A stretch of DNA of 64,000 nt, taken from NCBI GenBank assembly GCA_963813485.1, contig CAWEZE010000013.1, positions 372,001 to 436,000 on the forward strand. The letters run 5' to 3'. Below are positions 7,438-16,108 of the stretch, one piece after another. Numbering within the stretch: position 1 is the first letter of the stretch; each line of letters starts with the position of its first letter. This stretch comes from DASQUK01 sp963813485. Its GTDB lineage: Bacteria; Actinomycetota; Acidimicrobiia; Acidimicrobiales; VFJN01. A program made the position numbers and the translations under genes. Under the pieces are notes generated by a model. The model saw nothing but the letters and a program-made list of their open reading frames with translations, did not search any database and was not told the origin of the DNA.

Positions 7438-10400
7438 TCGCTCCTCCATGCCCTCGGCGGCCAGGAGCCCGTCGCGCAGGGCGGCTCGGGCGTCCTCGCT
7501 GGCGTCCCACAGGTCCCGCTCGTCGGCCTCGAGCAGGCGTTCGCACACGCTGCGGAGCGCCCACGGATTGGACCGATCGAAGAAGTCGCGCATGACGGGA
7601 TCGGCGACGTAGGCCTGGGTGACCCGTTCGTACATCCAGTCCTCGACGACGCCGGCGGTGGCGTCGTAGCCGAACAGGTAGTCCACCGTGGCGGCGATCT
7701 CGAAGGCGCCCTTGTAGCCGTGGCCGCGCATCGCGTCGAGCCAGCGGGGGTTGAGGACCCGGGTGCGCACGACTCGGGCGGCCTCCTCGGCGAGGGCGCG
7801 GACCTGCGGCCGTGACGGGTCGGCGGAGTCACCGAACCAGGCCCGGGGTGCGACGCCGGTGAGGGCCTCGACGGTGGCGACCATGCCGCCGTGGTCCTGG
7901 AAGTAGTCGTCGCTGTCGAAGATGTCGTGCTCACGGTTGTCCTGGTTCTTCACCGCCACGTCGATGGCGGCGAACCGGCGGCGCACCTGGTCGGGCGCGA
8001 CCACACCGGCGACCCCGCGGCGGTAGGCGTGGCCGGACCAGGCCAGGTAGACCTCCGCGAGGTCGGCCCGAGTGCGCCAAGCCCGGCCCTCGATGGCCTG
8101 GTAGACGCCGGAGCCGTAGGTGCCGGGACCCGGTCCGAAGACACGGGCGTCGTCCAGCCCCGCGGCGCGGACCGGGTTGTCGTCGGCCGGCTCGTCGAGG
8201 CCGCCGACCAGCGTCACGGCGTCGTCCAGCAGGTCGACCACGCCGGGGAAGGCGTCGCGGAAGAACCCGGAGATCCGCACGGTCACGTCGACCCGTGGCC
8301 GCCCGAGCTCGGCCAGCGGCATCGGCTCCAATCCTCGGACGCGGCCGGAATGCTCGTCCCAGAGCGGACGCACGCCGAGCAGGGCGAGGACTTCGGCGAC
8401 GTCGTCGCCCTGGGTGCGCATGTTGGCCGTCCCCCACACGACCAGCCCCACGGTGCGCGGATACGTCCCGGTCTCCGCCACGTGGCGTTCGACGAGCCGG
8501 TCGGCCAGCGCGCGGCCGACGTCCCACGCCAACGGTGAGGGCACCGCCTCGGGGTCGACGGAGTAGAAGTTCCGACCGGTGGGCAGGACATGGGCGCCGC
8601 CTCGCGTCGGAGCCCCGCTGGGGCCGGCGGGCACATGGCCACCCGCGAGCCCCGCGAGCAGGTTGGCGACCTCGTCGGACGTGCGCCGCAGGTTCGGCAC
8701 CAGTGTGGTGGCGACCCAGCCCAGCGTCGGGTCGTCACCCCCGGCCGACGGATCCCAGTCCCGCGCGGCCAGGCCCTCGACCCGGGCTCGGCATTCGGCC
8801 TCCAGCCTGTCGATCTCCCGGGTCACGCCGGACGCGGGGTCGATCCCGAGCTCGCCGGCGACCGTGGCCCGCAGGGAGGGAACGATGCCCTGGGGTTGGC
8901 GGCAGATGGCGAGAACGGTGTCGACGAGGTCCCGGCCGGCGGGCGCCCGCCCGAGCACGTGGAGGCCGCCGCGGATCTGGGCGTCCTTGAGCGCGCACAG
9001 GTAGCCGTCGATGTGGCCGACCATCCCGGCGAAGTCGTCGGGCCCCGGCATCGCCTCGACACCGAGGTCGCGGACCAGCTCGGAGGTGACGAGCAGGTCC
9101 CACAGCTGGCCGCGGATGGCGGGGAGCTTGGCGGGATCGAGCGCCTCGATCTTGGCGTACTCGTCGAGGAGGCGTTCGACCCGGGCGAGGTCGTCGTAGG
9201 TCTCGGCCCGCGTCATGGGCGGCGGCAGGTGATCGACCACGAGGGCGTGCGCCCTCCGCTTGGCCTGGGTGCCTTCCCCGGGGTCGTTGACCACGAAGGG
9301 GTAGAGCAGGGGCAGGTCACCGAGGGCGGCGTCGGGGGTGCACGCCGCCGACAGGCCGGCGCCCTTTCCGGGCAGCCACTCGAGCGTGCCGTGCTTGCCG
9401 AGGTGCACGATGGCGTCGGCACCCCACCCCACATCCAGCCACCGGTAGAAGGCGAGGTAATGGTGGGGCGCGGGCAGGTTGGGGCTGTGGTAGGCGGCGA
9501 TGGGGTCCTCGCCGAACCCCCGTGGGGGTTGGACGGCCACCAGGGCCGCGCCGAGCTCGATCCCGGCGAAGGTCAGGTGGTCGTCGTGGACGCACACCTT
9601 GCCGGGGGCGGGTCCCCAAGTCGACTCGACCGCATGGCGTAGGCCGGCGGGCAGGGTCGCGAACCACGCGCTGTAGTCGTCGACATGGACGCGCCCGGCG
9701 GCCATCGCCTGTTGCGCCGGGGTCAGAACATCGACGTCGTACGTGAGGCCATCCGCCAACCGGGCCATGACGGCGTCGGCATCACCGTCGACCGGCGCGA
9801 CGTCGTAGCCCGCGCTGCGCAGGGCGTCGAGGACCGCCAGCAGGCTGGCGGGGGTGTCGAGGCCGACGGCGTTGCCGATCCGGCTGCGCTTGGTCGGGTA
9901 CGCCGACAGGACCACGGCGACGCGCTTGCGGCTCGGCGGGGTGCTCCGCAGGCGCGCGAGCCGGACGGCCAGTCCGGCGACCCGCGCGACGCGATCGGGA
10001 ACCGCCCGATGGGCGGACACGGCGACGCCCAGTTCGTCGCCGTCGTCGACCACCTCCTTGAACGCGAATGCCGGCCCGATGATCCGGCCGTCGAACTCGG
10101 GGACGGCGACGCCCAGGGTCACGTCCAGCGGTGACAGGCCGGCGGCGCGGGCGGCCCAGTCGTCGGTCGACCCGGTGGCAACCACGGCCTGGAGCACGGG
10201 GACACCCAGCCGGTCCAGCGGCGATGCCCACCCCTCGCCGCGCCCCGCCGCCCGGGCGTCGCCCGACCGCACGGCCCCGCCGGCGGCCCACGTGGTCGTC
10301 ACCACGACGTCGACATCGCGCAACAGGTCGAGCACCGCCGGTGCGGCTCCGTCCGGGCCCGGGCGCAGCGAGTAGCAGTGCACGGCCCGGGCGTTGGCAC

Positions 10401-10968
10401 CCCGGGCCTCGATGGCGTCGCAGAGCTGGTCGACCGGCAGCGTGTTCCCGGCCAACACGTTGGCCCGGTAGGTCACCACCGCCACCGTGGGCCGGGACGC
10501 ATCGTGGGTGCGCCGCCCGAGCAGCCCCGCAGCGGGGAGGTCGGCGGGTGGCTCGAAGCCGAAGCCCCCGAGCAGGACGGTGTCGGCTACGAAGCGCAGG
10601 AGGTTGGCGAGGTTGGCCGGCCCGCCCGCCGCCCAGTAGGCGGCTGCCTCGGTGACGATCCCAGCCGGCGCGGTCGACAGCGCAGTCAGCTCGGCGTCGA
10701 TCTGGGCCTCCCCACCGAATGCGAGCAGCGCGATGCGACGCTCGACGCACTCCCGGCGCAGGGCATCGAACGGCGCCTCCCACGCCGAACGGCCCTTGTG
10801 GAGTCGAACCAGGACGGCGCGGACGCCGTCCAACGGCGGCGCCGGTGCGCCGGCGTCGAGCCCGACACCGCCGTGGGCCCGCACCGGCGGGAACCCGGCG
10901 GGGAGCGACTCGAGCGCCGCTCGGAGCGCGAGCAGCTCCAGGTCGTTGTTGGCGACGACGAGGATCAT
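7429..10968 (-). CDS. cobN: Cobaltochelatase large subunit CobN
   Basis: Binds hydrogenobyrinate a,c-diamide and Co2+ and carries out metal insertion in the aerobic B12 pathway. The 1179-residue length is normal for CobN/ChlH. Family landmarks include PTKRSRIGNAVGLDTPASL, the stretch ADAIVHLGKHGTLEWLPGKG, and KNQDNREHDIFDSDDYFQDH with HGGMVATVEALTG near the C-terminus. The ATG at 10968 was chosen because it starts the conserved MILVVANNDLELL strand and overlaps the stop of the fhuF-like gene (ATGA). Downstream it overlaps chlID by GTGA. It should be repressed by the upstream cobalamin riboswitch with the rest of the operon. Confidence 0.96.
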   Translation of the reverse strand: MILVVANNDLELLALRAALESLPAGFPPVRAHGGVGLDAGAPAPPLDGVRAVLVRLHKGRSAWEAPFDALRRECVERRIALLAFGGEAQIDAELTALSTAPAGIVTEAAAYWAAGGPANLANLLRFVADTVLLGGFGFEPPADLPAAGLLGRRTHDASRPTVAVVTYRANVLAGNTLPVDQLCDAIEARGANARAVHCYSLRPGPDGAAPAVLDLLRDVDVVVTTTWAAGGAVRSGDARAAGRGEGWASPLDRLGVPVLQAVVATGSTDDWAARAAGLSPLDVTLGVAVPEFDGRIIGPAFAFKEVVDDGDELGVAVSAHRAVPDRVARVAGLAVRLARLRSTPPSRKRVAVVLSAYPTKRSRIGNAVGLDTPASLLAVLDALRSAGYDVAPVDGDADAVMARLADGLTYDVDVLTPAQQAMAAGRVHVDDYSAWFATLPAGLRHAVESTWGPAPGKVCVHDDHLTFAGIELGAALVAVQPPRGFGEDPIAAYHSPNLPAPHHYLAFYRWLDVGWGADAIVHLGKHGTLEWLPGKGAGLSAACTPDAALGDLPLLYPFVVNDPGEGTQAKRRAHALVVDHLPPPMTRAETYDDLARVERLLDEYAKIEALDPAKLPAIRGQLWDLLVTSELVRDLGVEAMPGPDDFAGMVGHIDGYLCALKDAQIRGGLHVLGRAPAGRDLVDTVLAICRQPQGIVPSLRATVAGELGIDPASGVTREIDRLEAECRARVEGLAARDWDPSAGGDDPTLGWVATTLVPNLRRTSDEVANLLAGLAGGHVPAGPSGAPTRGGAHVLPTGRNFYSVDPEAVPSPLAWDVGRALADRLVERHVAETGTYPRTVGLVVWGTANMRTQGDDVAEVLALLGVRPLWDEHSGRVRGLEPMPLAELGRPRVDVTVRISGFFRDAFPGVVDLLDDAVTLVGGLDEPADDNPVRAAGLDDARVFGPGPGTYGSGVYQAIEGRAWRTRADLAEVYLAWSGHAYRRGVAGVVAPDQVRRRFAAIDVAVKNQDNREHDIFDSDDYFQDHGGMVATVEALTGVAPRAWFGDSADPSRPQVRALAEEAARVVRTRVLNPRWLDAMRGHGYKGAFEIAATVDYLFGYDATAGVVEDWMYERVTQAYVADPVMRDFFDRSNPWALRSVCERLLEADERDLWDASEDARAALRDGLLAAEGMEERRT

Positions 10969-11639
10969 CGCAGCGAGCAGTCCTCGCACAGGGCGCCGTT
11001 GGCGGCCGAGGTCTTCCACCACAGGCAGCAGGTGGTGCGCCGGTAGCGCCGGTGGGGCACGACCCAACTGCCCAGCCGCACCATGCCGTGAGGGAGGGCG
11101 CCGGTGGCGGCGTCGATGCGATCGGCGAGGTCTGGTGAGGCGCCGTCGGCGCAGGCGACGGCGCCGAGGCACGAGGCGATCGACGCCGCCGCGTTGCCCC
11201 ACAGCAGCCGACGCCCGATCTGGTGGCGCGCCCGGAGCGTTTCCCCGAGGGGGTCGAGGTGTTCGCCGAACAGGCGCCCGACCAGCGCATCGAGGTCGGC
11301 GAGCTCGGAGGCATCCGATCCGACGACGAGCGACGAAGGCCGGTCCCGGGCAACGCCGATCCCGCTCCCGGCCACCGCTGCCGGGTCCGGCGCCGAGCCC
11401 GCGACCACCCAGGCCGCCAGCGTCGTGCCGGCGGTGCGGTATGCGTACCCCTGCCACCAGAGCGACGCCAGGACCTGCCGGTCGTCGCTCCCACGCCCCC
11501 GAGCGGTCGCGGCGATCTCGGCCGCCAGTCGCTGGGGATCGGCGATCAGGTCGGCGGCGAGCAGATCCCCCGGGCCTGGCGGGCCCCGGCGGGCGCGCAG
11601 GAACGGGACCAGCTCCGCCACCTCGTCGAGCGAGGTCAC
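10965..11639 (-). CDS. FhuF-like [2Fe-2S] reductase family protein
   Basis: A 224-residue protein whose C-terminus carries a Cys-Cys-x12-Cys-x2-Cys pattern (TTCCLWWK...CEDC), the layout of the FhuF family, which binds an unusual 2Fe-2S cluster and reduces ferric siderophores in E. coli. A central WWQGYAYRTAGTTLAAWV segment matches the FhuF/siderophore-reductase fold. It lies between cbtA (24 bases upstream) and cobN (ATGA overlap), inside the riboswitch operon, so a role in cobalt or corrinoid redox chemistry is more likely than siderophore use; that is inference. GTG start at 11639. Confidence 0.82.
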   Translation of the reverse strand: MTSLDEVAELVPFLRARRGPPGPGDLLAADLIADPQRLAAEIAATARGRGSDDRQVLASLWWQGYAYRTAGTTLAAWVVAGSAPDPAAVAGSGIGVARDRPSSLVVGSDASELADLDALVGRLFGEHLDPLGETLRARHQIGRRLLWGNAAASIASCLGAVACADGASPDLADRIDAATGALPHGMVRLGSWVVPHRRYRRTTCCLWWKTSAANGALCEDCSLR

Positions 11640-11663
11640 GGCGCCCCCACGGTTGCTGGCACG

Positions 11664-12464
11664 TCAGGAGGTGGCGGTGAGCGGCACCGCCGCCGGCCGC
11701 TCAGCCGGCGACCGGCTGCGCTGGGCCTCCGCGACCAGCCACGCCAACCCCAGGGTCAGGATCGCCCACAGCGTGAGGTTCGCCCCCAGCGAGGCCACCC
11801 GGAACCGCCACACCAATGTCGCCGGCACCGACACCTCGTCAGGCGCCGGCGGCAAGAGGGCATATGCCGCGAGCATCGGCACCGCCACGCCGGCCACCAC
11901 CGCCGCCAGCCGGCGGTGGTCGGGCCACCCCGCGGCCCGCAGCCGCCGACTCAGGATCGTGGCGCCCAGCCCCAGCGCCGCGGCAATGCAGATCACGGCG
12001 ACGTACAAGCCCTGGCGCTCCGCCAGCGTCCCGGGATCGCCCACGGCCGGCGGGTTCGGGGGGTATTTGAGCCAGGGAGCGACCGTGAACGCCCCCGCCA
12101 GGATCACGCCGCCGAGCACCACCCGGCGAGCCGCGTCGGGCCGGCCCCGGCGCAGACCGTGTGCGGTCAGCGCCAGCAGGGCGCCGAAGGCGGCACCGGA
12201 CAGTGCGTAGGCGCCGAACAGGCCCACGCCCCGCTGGTCCGAGCGCGACACCGACGCCTCGTCGTCGCTGTGGGCCGCGGGATCCTCGGGCTGGGCGGCG
12301 GCGTTGGCCTCCTCGATGGCTATGGCGTCGTCGACGGCCGGCTCACCGGCGATCGATGCGAACGTGGCGGCGACGATGCCGCCGATCATGCCCACCACCG
12401 CGGCCGCAACAGCCAGGGACCGCAGGCGCGACGGGTCTACCCGCTGCCACACGCTGCGCAACAT
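11664..12464 (-). CDS. cbtA: CbtA-family cobalt transporter membrane subunit
   Basis: A 266-residue integral membrane protein with about five hydrophobic segments: roughly residues 16-42 (AVAAAVVGMIGGIVAATF), 82-100, 112-132, 150-168 and further C-terminal helices. APWLKYPPNPPAVGDPGT in the second half is a CbtA hallmark loop. CbtA and CbtB are predicted, from riboswitch co-regulation, to import cobalt for B12 synthesis. It follows cbtB after 12 bases. The loop after the first helix is acidic and His-containing, consistent with a metal entry site (inference). Confidence 0.9.
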   Translation of the reverse strand: MLRSVWQRVDPSRLRSLAVAAAVVGMIGGIVAATFASIAGEPAVDDAIAIEEANAAAQPEDPAAHSDDEASVSRSDQRGVGLFGAYALSGAAFGALLALTAHGLRRGRPDAARRVVLGGVILAGAFTVAPWLKYPPNPPAVGDPGTLAERQGLYVAVICIAAALGLGATILSRRLRAAGWPDHRRLAAVVAGVAVPMLAAYALLPPAPDEVSVPATLVWRFRVASLGANLTLWAILTLGLAWLVAEAQRSRSPAERPAAVPLTATS

Positions 12465-12476
12465 GGCGAGCGGGAT

Positions 12477-12680
12477 TCAGTGGCAGGGGACGCCGATGAG
12501 GTGGCGCCCGTCGTGGAACAACTCGTGGAAGAAGGTGCCGGCCTGGCCGATCGCATCGGAGACCGGGCCTCCCTCGAACGTGACCAGCCACAACACGCCG
12601 ACGGCGAGCGCAAGGAGCAGGAATCCTGTCCGTGAGAGCGGCGCCGATGCGCCCCCGGGGACTGCGGTGATCGCAGCCAT
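12477..12680 (-). CDS. cbtB: CbtB-family small cobalt transporter subunit
   Basis: A 67-residue protein with one membrane helix (FLLLALAVGVLWLVTF) and the CbtB C-terminal histidine-rich metal site, HELFHDGRHLIGVPCH. First gene of the riboswitch operon. The ATG at 12680 has a GGAGG ribosome site (12688-12692) seven bases away, and that site is inside a small hairpin (see the regulatory entry). Confidence 0.93.
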   Translation of the reverse strand: MAAITAVPGGASAPLSRTGFLLLALAVGVLWLVTFEGGPVSDAIGQAGTFFHELFHDGRHLIGVPCH

Positions 12681-12687
12681 GTGGTGA

Positions 12688-12720
12688 CCTCCATCCTCGT
12701 GGAGTGGGCGACCTGCCCAC
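12688..12720 (-). promoter_or_regulatory. Expression platform: hairpins between the riboswitch and cbtB, one covering the ribosome site
   Basis: On the minus-strand transcript, CTCCA (12700-12704) can pair with TGGAG (12689-12693), which holds most of the cbtB GGAGG. Just upstream, GTGGGC and GCCCAC (12704-12709 with 12715-12720) form a 6-bp stem. No T-run follows, so control is more likely translational than by termination. Confidence 0.5.
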
Positions 12721-12723
12721 CGT

Positions 12724-12868
12724 GGTCACGGCCGGTCTCCTGACTCCCGGATCGCCGCTCCCCTCAACCTTCCCAGGCCGCAGGCCCAGTGGCACACCGC
12801 GAGGATCGCTCCCCGGTCACAGTGGCGGGACCGCGTCGGACTCGCACCGACTTCCCGGATTCGTGACC
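12724..12868 (-). promoter_or_regulatory. Cobalamin (AdoCbl) riboswitch
   Basis: Read on the minus strand, the segment shows the class landmarks in order: GGTGCGAGTCCGACGCGG, then TCCCGCCACTGTGA, then GTGCCACTGGGCC...CTGGGAAGG, and the B12 box region GTCAGGAGACCGGCCGTG. The closing helix P1 is visible as GGTCACG (minus, from 12868) with CGTGACC (ending 12724). It precedes cbtB-cbtA-fhuF-cobN-chlID-btuF and should repress them when cobalamin is plentiful. Its 5' end lies about 50 bases from the divergent cobB start. Confidence 0.93.
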
Positions 12869-12916
12869 GCGTCGCACGCTACTCGGGCACGCGACGCGCC
12901 GCTAGCGTCCCGCGTC

Positions 12917-14350
12917 GTGCCGATTCTCGGACCCCGGCTCGTCGTCGCCGGTACCCACTCGGGAGTCGGCAAGACCACGGTGACGACCGGCCTCCTGGCC
13001 GCGCTCCGGGCGGCGGGGCACCGCCCCGCCGCCGCCAAGGTGGGCCCCGACTTCATCGACCCCGGCTACCACGCCCTCGCCTGCCGCCGACCGCCGCGCA
13101 ACCTCGATCCCTGGCTCTGCGGCACCGCCGCCATCGGACCACTCGCCGCTCGTGCGGGGGAGGGGGCCGACGTGCTGGTGGTCGAGGGGGTCATGGGCCT
13201 GTTCGACGGCGCTGCGGACGGCACGCCCTCGTCCACCGCGGACGTCGCCGGCCTCCTCGACGCACCGGTGCTCCTGGTCGTCGACGCGGAGGCCATGGCC
13301 GGCTCGGTCGCCGCCGTCGTCCACGGCTTCGCGACCCTCGACCCGGCGGTTCGCCTGGCCGCCGTCGTGCTCAACCGGGTCGCGTCCGACGGCCACGAGG
13401 CCATGCTGCGAGAGGCGATCGCACCGATCGGGGTACCGGTTCTCGGCGCGCTCCGCCGGGACGACCGCCTCGTCTGGCGCGATCGTCACCTCGGTCTCGT
13501 CCCGGTCGCCGAGGAGCCCGCGAGCGTCGAGCGATCCCTCGCCACGCTGGCCGTCGCCGTCGCCGAAGGTGTCGACCTCGGCGCCGCGACCAGCCTGGCG
13601 CAGACGGCGCCGCGCCTCACGGTCGGTCGGGTGGCCGTGCCCTCCCCCGGACCACCAGTACGGGTCGCGGTTGCTGCCGGACGGGCCTTCACCTTCACGT
13701 ACGCCGACACCCTCGACGCACTCCGAGCCGGCGGCGCCGAGATCGTGGCATTCGACCCGCTGGCCGACGGGCGGCTGCCCGACCCCGTCGACGGCCTCAT
13801 CGTCGGTGGCGGCTTCCCCGAGGTCCACGCCGCCCGCCTGGCCGACAACGAGCCGCTACTCGTCGCCGTCCGGCATGCCGTCGCCGCGGGCGTGCCCACC
13901 TGGGCCGAATGCGGCGGCCTGCTCTGGCTCACGAGATCCGTCGACGGCCGGCCGATGGCCGCCGTCCTGCCCGCCACTGCCCGGATGACCGATCAGCTCA
14001 CGCTCGGCTACCGCGATGCGACCGTCACCGTCGCCAGCCCACTCGGCCCCGCCGGCACCCAGCTGCGAGCCCACGAGTTTCATTACGCCACGGTGGATCC
14101 CCCGGGCGATGCCCTCGAGATGCGCAGCCGCTTCGGCCAGGGACGGGCCGGCTTCGCCAGCCCCACCTTGCTGGCCTCGTTCCTCCACCACCACCCCGGG
14201 GGCGATCCCTCGGCCGTCGCCGCGTTCCTGGCCGCGTGCCGCGTCCGGGCAAGGGATCAGTCGAGCGGCCGGTTCACAGCCAGTCGTGCCAACGGAACAA
14301 CAGGTACAGCCCGAACGACGCGACCACCAGGGCCACCGAAGAAACGATGA
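12917..14350 (+). CDS. cobB: Cobyrinate / hydrogenobyrinate a,c-diamide synthase CobB
   Basis: Amidates the a and c side chains of the corrin ring with glutamine and ATP. The N-terminal dethiobiotin-synthetase-like P-loop is clear (VVAGTHSGVGKTTVTTGLL), followed by KVGPDFIDPGYH and the VVEGVMGLFDG motif. The C-terminal class I glutaminase-like domain has GGGFPEVHAARL and the nucleophile in TWAECGGLLWLT. GTG at 12917 starts exactly at the conserved core. The last ~30 residues after FLAACRVRARD are low-complexity and lie antisense over the 3' end of corA, so the original stop was probably lost. Divergent from the riboswitch operon. Confidence 0.95.
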   Translation: MPILGPRLVVAGTHSGVGKTTVTTGLLAALRAAGHRPAAAKVGPDFIDPGYHALACRRPPRNLDPWLCGTAAIGPLAARAGEGADVLVVEGVMGLFDGAADGTPSSTADVAGLLDAPVLLVVDAEAMAGSVAAVVHGFATLDPAVRLAAVVLNRVASDGHEAMLREAIAPIGVPVLGALRRDDRLVWRDRHLGLVPVAEEPASVERSLATLAVAVAEGVDLGAATSLAQTAPRLTVGRVAVPSPGPPVRVAVAAGRAFTFTYADTLDALRAGGAEIVAFDPLADGRLPDPVDGLIVGGGFPEVHAARLADNEPLLVAVRHAVAAGVPTWAECGGLLWLTRSVDGRPMAAVLPATARMTDQLTLGYRDATVTVASPLGPAGTQLRAHEFHYATVDPPGDALEMRSRFGQGRAGFASPTLLASFLHHHPGGDPSAVAAFLAACRVRARDQSSGRFTASRANGTTGTARTTRPPGPPKKR

Positions 14351-15251
14351 CACCCCAGGTCTGGCCGGAGCCCGGGTACGGAACGTTCATGCCGTAGTAG
14401 CCGGTGATCGCCGCCGGCACGGCGATGATGGCTGCCCAGCCGCTGACCTTCTTCACGATCTGGTTCTGGCGAAAGTCCCGCAGGCTCAGGTTGGTCTCCA
14501 CGATCGTGGCCACCAGATCCCGGAGCGAATCCGAGGACTCGCTCACCCGGAGGATGTGGTCGTACACGTCTTGGTAATAGGGGTAGAGGTCCTCGGGCAC
14601 CACGGCGTGCTCGCGGCGCATCAGTGCGCTGACCGCCTCGCGCATCGGGCCCACGAGCCGGTTGAACTTGACCAGTGCGCGGCGCATACGAAACCAATCC
14701 CGCTGTTCCGCGGGGGTGAGGGGCCGCTCGTCGAAGATGTTCTCACTGATGTCGTCGACATACTCCTCGAACTCCCGCACCACCTCGAAGTACTGGTCGA
14801 TCACGACATCCAGCAGGCCGTACAGCAGGAAGCTCACACCCTGGGTGGCGAGCGCGGACGACCGGTCCCAGCGCTGCAGCACCGCGTCCATCGAGAACTG
14901 ATCGTTCTCCCGCACCGTGATCAACCAGCGGTCACCCACGAACGCGTCGATCTCGGTGTCTTCCAGCTCCTGGCTCTCACGGTCGAGACGCACCGTGTGG
15001 CAAGACAGGAACCGGTGCGTGGCGTAGTGGTCGAGCTTGGGTCGCTGGTGGGGCCCCAGAGCGTCCTCGACCGCCAGCTCGTGCAGGCCCAGCTCCCTCG
15101 CCAGCTCGTGCAACTCGTCCTTGTTCGGGCCGCACAGATCGACCCACACGACCGTGTCGGGCTCGTCCAGGTACTCGGAGACGTCAGCGACGGGGAAGGC
15201 CTCGTCCTCCAAAGCCCCCTTGCGGTACATCCTCGTCTGGACTTGGCCCAC
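14274..15251 (-). CDS. corA: CorA-family Mg2+/Co2+ channel
   Basis: A 325-residue CorA: a large cytosolic N-terminal domain, a long stalk helix, and two C-terminal membrane helices with the signature loop YGMN between them (YYGMNVPYPGSGQTWG). CorA homopentamers conduct Mg2+ and, in several species, Co2+ or Ni2+. It sits tail to tail with cobB and overlaps its 3' end by 77 bases. Being next to the cobalt block may be coincidence or may give a low-affinity cobalt route. Confidence 0.95.
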   Translation of the reverse strand: MGQVQTRMYRKGALEDEAFPVADVSEYLDEPDTVVWVDLCGPNKDELHELARELGLHELAVEDALGPHQRPKLDHYATHRFLSCHTVRLDRESQELEDTEIDAFVGDRWLITVRENDQFSMDAVLQRWDRSSALATQGVSFLLYGLLDVVIDQYFEVVREFEEYVDDISENIFDERPLTPAEQRDWFRMRRALVKFNRLVGPMREAVSALMRREHAVVPEDLYPYYQDVYDHILRVSESSDSLRDLVATIVETNLSLRDFRQNQIVKKVSGWAAIIAVPAAITGYYGMNVPYPGSGQTWGVIVSSVALVVASFGLYLLFRWHDWL

Positions 15252-15397
15252 AGTGCCTCCGATGTTGGCCGCACCCGGTCAAGGTCTCCGTCGCCCCCCA
15301 TTCTGGCCGATTCCGGTTCCGCCGGAACGGCGCGTCGGGTCCGGGTCAAACGTCCACTTGGCGTCGGTGGTAGAGAGCTGGCCTTCGTTCACCCCCC

Positions 15398-16108
15398 GTG
15401 GGTGATTACCGGCGTGAGCCGGCCCGATTCACTGCGCGGATGGCTCCTGCCCAGCCCGAACCGACGACCACGTCATCCGAGACGACGACCACGCTTCCGG
15501 CCTCTACGACGACCGAGGAAACGACGACGACGTCCACGGAAGCTTCCACCACGACCGAGGCCCCCACCACTGCGTCGACGGCGGTGACGCCGACGACCGC
15601 CTCCCCGGACGACGACGAGAGCTTCATATCGTCGGGAGCTGGCCTCGCGCTCATCATCGCCGCCATCGTGGCTGTGGTGATCGCCCTCATCGCCCTGGCC
15701 GTGGGAGCCGGGCGCCGATCGAGGAAGCGCAAGCTCGCCGACGAGGTCGACGACGTCGTCGCCGACGGCGAACGGGTCGTCGCGGCGTTCGCCGTTCCGG
15801 CCACCACCGCCACGGAGGCGGCGGTACGTGACAGCGCTCTGCGCGCACAGGCATCGGGCCTGTTGCCGCGCATCGACGCCGTCCGGCAGCGAGCCGGCGC
15901 GGTCGACCAGAGGGCGGCGGCGATCCTCGGGGACGTACAGGCGCAGACCCGGCAGGTGGCCATCGAAGCCGAGCGGAGCGAGCAGGCCCATGCCGCCGCC
16001 ACGGGCGCGCCCGTGGAGTACGCCGAGGCCACGCTTCGCCAGGCGGTGCAGGGGCTCGAGGCCGCGCTCACCCACGCGCGGTCGTGGCTCCGCTCGATCC
16101 CGCGCTGA
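15398..16108 (+). CDS. Thr-rich single-pass membrane protein with cytosolic helical region, apparently truncated SHOCT protein
   Basis: The 236-residue product has a Thr/Glu-rich, presumably surface-exposed N-terminal part (residues ~15-75), one membrane helix near 81-103 (LALIIAAIVAVVIALIALAV), a basic stop-transfer RRSRKRK, and a long amphipathic helical region. No signal peptide is visible ahead of the Thr-rich part. The frame ends at TGA 16106, but the same frame continues without another stop into a SHOCT domain ending at 16360. The start (GTG 15398) is uncertain; ATG 15440 is another option. Confidence 0.6.
   Translation: MGDYRREPARFTARMAPAQPEPTTTSSETTTTLPASTTTEETTTTSTEASTTTEAPTTASTAVTPTTASPDDDESFISSGAGLALIIAAIVAVVIALIALAVGAGRRSRKRKLADEVDDVVADGERVVAAFAVPATTATEAAVRDSALRAQASGLLPRIDAVRQRAGAVDQRAAAILGDVQAQTRQVAIEAERSEQAHAAATGAPVEYAEATLRQAVQGLEAALTHARSWLRSIPR

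Noticed and set aside
15490..15600. ACGACGACC-rich stretch as a microsatellite or regulatory repeat
   Set aside because: It is simply the coding sequence of a Thr/Glu-rich surface linker; similar Thr-rich linkers occur in secD and the YcnI-like gene.
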